Notes under the pieces: generated by a model
Seen by the model: only the letters and a program-made list of their open reading frames with translations
Told to the model about the DNA's origin: nothing
Databases searched by the model: none
Position numbers and translations under genes: made by a program
Source of the DNA: Candidatus Wildermuthbacteria bacterium RIFCSPHIGHO2_12_FULL_40_12
Lineage (GTDB): Bacteria; Patescibacteriota; Minisyncoccia; Minisyncoccales; 2-12-FULL-40-12
DNA: 9,779 nt
Assembly (NCBI GenBank): GCA_001823315.1
Contig: MHUC01000038.1
Coordinates: forward strand, 5,172 to 14,950
Direction of reading: 5' to 3'
In this document: piece by piece, positions 7,414 through 9,779 of the stretch
Layout: every line of letters starts with the position of its first letter
Position numbering within the stretch: position 1 is the stretch's first letter

Positions 7414-7422
7414 TAATTTAGT

Positions 7423-7461
7423 ATGTACCATTTGGCTAACAGCCAAAAATACACGAGCTAA
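7423..7461 (+). CDS. Possible 12-codon leader peptide (uORF)
   Basis: An ATG only a few bases after the expected transcription start opens a 12-codon frame reading MYHLANSQKYTS, ending at TAA (7459-7461) inside the second leader hairpin and 20 nt before the main ATG. It would be translated as a leaderless start, which is plausible next to other SD-less starts here. Translating it would unfold the first hairpin and reach the second. It could equally be a chance short frame; only its placement supports it. Confidence 0.3.
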   Translation: MYHLANSQKYTS

Positions 7462-7467
7462 CAGCTC
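7431..7467 (+). promoter_or_regulatory. Twin-hairpin 5' leader
   Basis: Two perfect hairpins stand in tandem: TTTGGCT-AAC-AGCCAAA (7431-7447, 7 bp) and GAGCT-AAC-AGCTC (7455-7467, 5 bp). Both have the loop AAC and the core GCTAACAGC, repeated 22 nt apart. The second ends 2 nt before the SD. In RNA they could stabilise the 5' end or modulate translation. In DNA the 22-bp spacing (two helical turns) also suits a dimer-binding operator. It matches no riboswitch I know. Confidence 0.55.
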
Positions 7468-7469
7468 AA

Positions 7470-7475
7470 AAGGAG
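7470..7475 (+). promoter_or_regulatory. Shine-Dalgarno site AAGGAG
   Basis: AAGGAG lies 6 nt before the ATG at 7482 and fixes that start. It is the only strong SD in the window; most other genes here have none. Confidence 0.85.
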
Positions 7476-7481
7476 ACGGTA

Positions 7482-8048
7482 ATGAAGTATTCAGACATTA
7501 CCCTTGGCCGCATTGAGGCGGTCTGGAACAAGCTTGGCGGCGAGGAAGGCGTTGATCGCTTCCTTCGTGGCGAATTCGTACTCGAAAATAAGTTTTTGAA
7601 GAGGATTGCCCGCGTTGCAGTTGGCGGCGCTAAGTGGTTCGTCCCCAAGGATCACATCCAGTCGGCGAATATCGGCCGGATGGATGATGGTTTTAGGATG
7701 TTTTTCCTTGATAAAGTCGAGGAAAACGTTAATGGGACAATCATCGTTGTCCATCAGCTGGAGAAGGATTCGCTCGACGTTTCCATTCTCGCCGAACTCG
7801 GTGACCATGCCCAGATCTCTCTGGCTCACTTCTTTGAACTGCTGGAAAAGCAGTCAAAGGGAGAGTCAGGACAGTTGCTGACCAATGGATACGCGATGAT
7901 CGCGTATATCATTGATAAAGATGGCAATACCCGGGCCGTGAACGCGATCTGGAGTGATGCGCGCCGTTACTGGGTCGTGTACGCCAACTTGGTTGAGAGT
8001 CCGAGCAGGTGGCATGAGGGCCATCAGGTTCTTTCCCGCGATTCTTGA
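7482..8048 (+). CDS. Conserved-looking Patescibacteria hypothetical protein, 188 aa
   Basis: Function unknown. Residues 8-34 resemble, from memory, a short N-terminal motif shared by many Parcubacteria hypothetical proteins (VWNKLGGEEGVDRFLRGE). The rest (35-188) looks like a soluble alpha/beta domain with strands around 86-91, 138-144 and 164-169. There is no signal peptide, membrane helix or recognised catalytic motif. Base composition is striking: 7501-7560 is 38/60 G+C and 7621-7680 is 36/60, against 17/60 near the start of pgk (6121-6180). The gene has its own near-consensus promoter, a structured leader, a good SD and a terminator, unlike its neighbours. Either it is expressed at high level with selected codons, or it was acquired from a more GC-rich relative. 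The reading frame is secure because of the SD, the length and the composition. Confidence 0.8.
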   Translation: MKYSDITLGRIEAVWNKLGGEEGVDRFLRGEFVLENKFLKRIARVAVGGAKWFVPKDHIQSANIGRMDDGFRMFFLDKVEENVNGTIIVVHQLEKDSLDVSILAELGDHAQISLAHFFELLEKQSKGESGQLLTNGYAMIAYIIDKDGNTRAVNAIWSDARRYWVVYANLVESPSRWHEGHQVLSRDS

Positions 8049-8066
8049 GTTTTTGACGCTGGAATT

Positions 8067-8115
8067 AGGCTCTCTGAAACTTTGAAAAAAGGATTAGGAG
8101 AGCTTTTTGTTTTTT
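8067..8115 (+). terminator. Rho-independent terminator
   Basis: GCTCTCT (8069-8075) pairs with GGAGAGC (8097-8103): six Watson-Crick pairs and a T-G wobble, extendable by G-T and A-T at the base, around a 21-nt A-rich loop. TTTTTGTTTTTT (8104-8115) follows directly. It lies 18 nt after the stop of the 188-aa protein gene and closes that unit. The rest of 8049-8208 holds only a possible promoter. Confidence 0.75.
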
Positions 8116-8124
8116 GATTTCAAA

Positions 8125-8153
8125 TTCATTGTATTTTTAGGAAACTTTATAGT
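8125..8153 (+). promoter_or_regulatory. Possible promoter of the RecJ-like gene
   Basis: TATAGT (8148-8153) is a fair -10 box, with a weak -35 TTCATT (8125-8130) at 17 nt. A second candidate -10, TAGAAT (8194-8199), sits just before the ATG at 8209 without a -35 and would give a leaderless mRNA. Because a terminator lies upstream, some promoter is expected in this gap; which one is used cannot be settled. Confidence 0.35.
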
Positions 8154-8208
8154 AAAATTAGGAGATTCGTTAATGCATGATGGATGTATAGTCTAGAATT
8201 GAAAAATT

Positions 8209-9369
8209 ATGCCGATAAAAAATCTTAGAAAAGCAGCACTAAGAATTAAAAAAGCCATTAAAAACCAGGAAAGGATTATTTTGTATGGCGATTCCGATTT
8301 GGACGGCGCGGCTTCCGTTGTTATCGTTAAAGAAAGCGTAGAAGGATTAGGAGGAAAAGTGGATCAGGTTTATTTCCCGGACAGAAATAAAGAAAGGCAT
8401 GGCCTCAACGAGCAGGCAGTGCACAATCTTAAACCAAAAGCTCCCGCCCTCTTGATTTTGTTAGATTGCGGCATTGGTAATTTTCAGGAAATAAAGCTCG
8501 CCAGAAAATTAGGTTTTGAGGTCATAGTCATCGACCATCATATTATCTTAGGCAAACTGCCAAAAGCCCATATAATAGTAGATCCAAAACAACCAGGAGA
8601 TAGATATCCATTTAAAGAATTGGCCACTGGAGGATTAGCGTTAAAACTCGCTTTTGAGTTATTGGGAGAAAATTCCCCAATCATCAAAGAAAGGAATTTT
8701 TTTGAAATTGCAGCTTTGGCGACGATAGCCGATATGATGGTTCAGACAGATGACAATCAAGACATAATCGAGACGGGTTTGAGGGGATTAAAAACGCCAA
8801 CAAGGCCTAGCTTGAAAATCTTCTTTGAATTAGATAAAAGCTTGAATTCTTTGTCGTCAAGAGAGGTTGCCCAGAAAATAGTTGCTATTCTTAATTCGGG
8901 CGATGCGAAAAACCACATAAATGCCATATATTCTTTATTGGTATCAGACAATAAGAAGACCATAACGTCTTTAGTTAAAAATCTGATTGAACAAAAAGCT
9001 CAGCGACAAAAGAGAGTTAAAGAAATTACTAATGAGGTTGATAAAGTCGCTATTAAAAATATAAAAGATCCAATTGTTTTTGCGTCGAAGAACAGATGGC
9101 AATATTCTTTGTTGGGGGCGGTCGCTTCAAGGATCTGCGGGAAATATAAAAAACCTACGTTTTTAACGCAAAAAGATTTTAACAAAAAAGACGGTTTGGG
9201 CGCTGGAGCCGTGAGGATGCCCAAAGGAGTAGATGCGGTGAAAGCGATGACTCATTGTAAAAAGTTATTGAAAACTTTTGGCGGACATCCCGCCGCCGCT
9301 GGCTTCTCGATTGAGGTAGGAAACTTGAAAGAGTTTAAAAGTTGTTTAATTAAATATATTAATAAGTAG
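8209..9369 (+). CDS. RecJ-like DHH/DHHA1 single-strand exonuclease or phosphoesterase, short form
   Basis: DHH phosphoesterases cleave phosphodiester bonds with two metal ions; RecJ members degrade single-stranded DNA 5' to 3' in repair. Motif I is YGDSDLDGAAS (26-36, canonical YGDYDVDGVTS). A second aspartate motif is LLDCGIGN (84-91) and the DHH triad is VIDHH (107-111) with DPK at 125-127. DRYPFKELATGGLALKLAFEL (131-151) aligns with the RecJ motif YPF...CGAGVAFKLA. The C-terminal DHHA1 motif is FGGHPAAAGFSI (357-368). At 386 residues it lacks the RecJ OB-fold region (typical RecJ is 550-600), and the usual NAAGR segment reads NSGDAKNH (229-236). It could therefore be a nuclease with narrower substrates or a nanoRNase-like enzyme. 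It appears to be its own transcription unit, without an SD. Confidence 0.85.
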   Translation: MPIKNLRKAALRIKKAIKNQERIILYGDSDLDGAASVVIVKESVEGLGGKVDQVYFPDRNKERHGLNEQAVHNLKPKAPALLILLDCGIGNFQEIKLARKLGFEVIVIDHHIILGKLPKAHIIVDPKQPGDRYPFKELATGGLALKLAFELLGENSPIIKERNFFEIAALATIADMMVQTDDNQDIIETGLRGLKTPTRPSLKIFFELDKSLNSLSSREVAQKIVAILNSGDAKNHINAIYSLLVSDNKKTITSLVKNLIEQKAQRQKRVKEITNEVDKVAIKNIKDPIVFASKNRWQYSLLGAVASRICGKYKKPTFLTQKDFNKKDGLGAGAVRMPKGVDAVKAMTHCKKLLKTFGGHPAAAGFSIEVGNLKEFKSCLIKYINK

Positions 9370-9371
9370 GA

Positions 9372-9383
9372 ATGCTTCGGTAT
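9372..9383 (+). other. Small UUCG-tetraloop hairpin
   Basis: ATGC-TTCG-GTAT forms a 4-bp stem (one G-U) closed by a C(UUCG)G tetraloop, 2 nt after the RecJ-like stop. There is no T-tract, so it is not a terminator by itself. It directly precedes the left arm of the inverted repeat around the GIY-YIG gene and may belong to the repeat's boundary. Confidence 0.35.
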
Positions 9384-9385
9384 GA

Positions 9386-9404
9386 ACCCCCACACCATAA
9401 CGAG
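9386..9404 (+). repeat. Left arm of inverted repeat flanking the GIY-YIG gene
   Basis: ACCCCCACACCATAACGAG pairs with 9675-9692: 12 perfect bases (9386-9397 with 9681-9692), then one extra base, then six more. It lies between the RecJ-like stop and the GIY-YIG ATG. Confidence 0.75.
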
Positions 9405-9413
9405 TTTTGAATT

Positions 9414-9632
9414 ATGTTTTTTGTGTATATAATAAAAAGTAAGCGAGACAATAGGTTATACATAGGTTGCACGCACGACCTCAAGAATAGAATCAAAGAG
9501 CATAATTTAGGACTTGTGACGTCGACGAAGTCCAGAAAACCGTTGCGCCTTGTGTATTACGAAGCATATTTGTCAAAACAAGACGCTTTTCACAGAGAAC
9601 ATAACTTAAAAAACTACGAGCAAAAGCTTTGA
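9414..9632 (+). CDS. GIY-YIG nuclease-domain protein, C-terminus apparently frameshifted
   Basis: This is a small stand-alone GIY-YIG protein of the UPF0213/YhbQ type, a metal-dependent nuclease fold; the cellular role of such proteins is not established. The motifs are VYIIKS (4-9), LYIGCTHDLKNRIKEHN (19-35, with the YIG core and the catalytic-type Arg), PLRLVYYEAY (43-52) and the Glu-bearing REHNLKNY (61-68). The frame stops at 72 residues. One frame over, from 9623 to a TAA at 9671-9673, the sequence reads KALKQLKNRIKNCFEA, matching the C-terminal tail I recall for these Patescibacteria proteins. The intact gene would therefore run to 9673 with about 87 residues. The shift falls in an AAAA run (9622-9625). 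The whole gene, restored, fits between inverted-repeat arms ending at 9404 and starting at 9675. No SD precedes the ATG. Confidence 0.85.
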   Translation: MFFVYIIKSKRDNRLYIGCTHDLKNRIKEHNLGLVTSTKSRKPLRLVYYEAYLSKQDAFHREHNLKNYEQKL

Positions 9633-9674
9633 AGCAATTGAAAAACAGGATCAAAAATTGCTTTGAAGCGTAAG

Positions 9675-9692
9675 CTCGTTTGGTGTGGGGGT
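9675..9692 (+). repeat. Right arm of inverted repeat flanking the GIY-YIG gene
   Basis: CTCGTTTGGTGTGGGGGT is the near reverse complement of 9386-9404 (one-base gap). It begins one base after the TAA that would end the frame-restored GIY-YIG gene and overlaps the GTG start of the RNase H-like gene. Confidence 0.75.
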
Positions 9693-9779
9693 GAAAAAAA
9701 TCATCATTTATACCGACGGCGGCTCCAGGGGCAACCCTGGTTCGGCGTCTGGTGGAATAGTTTTTTGCAACGAAAAAGG
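9691..9779 (+). CDS. RNase H-like protein, N-terminal fragment (runs off window)
   Basis: The 29 visible codons from a GTG start read KKIIIYTDGGSRGNPGSASG and onward, the N-terminal strand and first active-site motif of RNase HI-type proteins. The Asp of YTDG (residue 9) is the first metal-binding carboxylate. These enzymes cut the RNA strand of RNA-DNA hybrids, for example Okazaki primers. The remaining catalytic residues lie beyond the window, so activity cannot be judged. The start at 9691 places the first strand at the normal distance; an in-frame GTG at 9685 is the alternative. Both starts sit in the right arm of the inverted repeat, so this repeat may have supplied the gene's start and its G-rich upstream bases. 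Confidence 0.85.
   Translation, partial: MKKIIIYTDGGSRGNPGSASGGIVFCNEK

Noticed and set aside
7491..7829. 112-codon open frame on the minus strand opposite the 188-aa protein gene.
   Set aside because: The plus frame has a promoter, leader, SD and terminator; long antisense frames are expected in GC-rich coding DNA.
8093..8165. Direct repeat ATTAGGAGA at 8093-8101 and 8157-8165.
   Set aside because: Nine bases of purine-rich sequence, one copy being part of the terminator stem; not distinguishable from chance.
1..9779. tRNA, rRNA, CRISPR array, transposase or phage genes.
   Set aside because: Looked for on both strands and none seen; the repeats present are two inverted pairs, not regularly spaced arrays.

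Overview
The window is a compact, AT-rich stretch in which every supported gene is on the + strand. Its content and style point to Patescibacteria (CPR), most likely a Parcubacteria-type genome. The evidence is gene-by-gene similarity to families I know from that group: short separate secD and secF, an orphan sigma-region-4 plus HARE-HTH-like protein, a membrane protein paired with a TraG/HerA-like ATPase, a reduced RecJ-like DHH protein and a small GIY-YIG protein. Several genes also lack a Shine-Dalgarno (SD) motif. TGA is used as a stop by secD, by the sigma-like gene and by the gene at 7482, so the genetic code looks standard (not the Gly-UGA code of Gracilibacteria). The taxonomic call is inference; no rRNA is present.

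Layout. 1-2023: 3' part of secD and complete secF, the SecYEG accessory pair. 2084-7299: a tight cluster behind a TTGACA promoter that may give an almost leaderless transcript. It holds a sigma-region-4/HARE-HTH-like DNA-binding protein, a one-pass membrane protein joined to it by an ATGA overlap, a TraG/HerA-type ATPase with a CxxC-x17-CxxC zinc ribbon, and phosphoglycerate kinase (pgk) 3 nt after the ATPase stop. The middle pair looks like a two-gene version of a type IV secretion/conjugation-like coupling ATPase.

7274-8115: an unusual module. A 15-bp perfect inverted repeat starts inside the 3' end of pgk and ends at the -35 box of a near-consensus promoter (TTGACA-17-TATACT). The promoter drives a leader with two small hairpins sharing the same core and loop, a possible 12-codon leader peptide, a good SD, and a 188-aa protein of unknown function. 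That gene is much more GC-rich than its neighbours and is closed by a rho-independent terminator.

8209-9779: a short RecJ-like DHH phosphoesterase, then a GIY-YIG gene lying between the arms of an imperfect 18/19-nt inverted repeat and apparently frameshifted near its C-terminus, then the first 29 codons of an RNase H-like gene whose GTG start overlaps the right repeat arm.

No gene-free stretch exceeds 300 bases; the longest are 7300-7481 and 8049-8208, both described below. I saw no rRNA, tRNA, CRISPR array, transposase or integrase.
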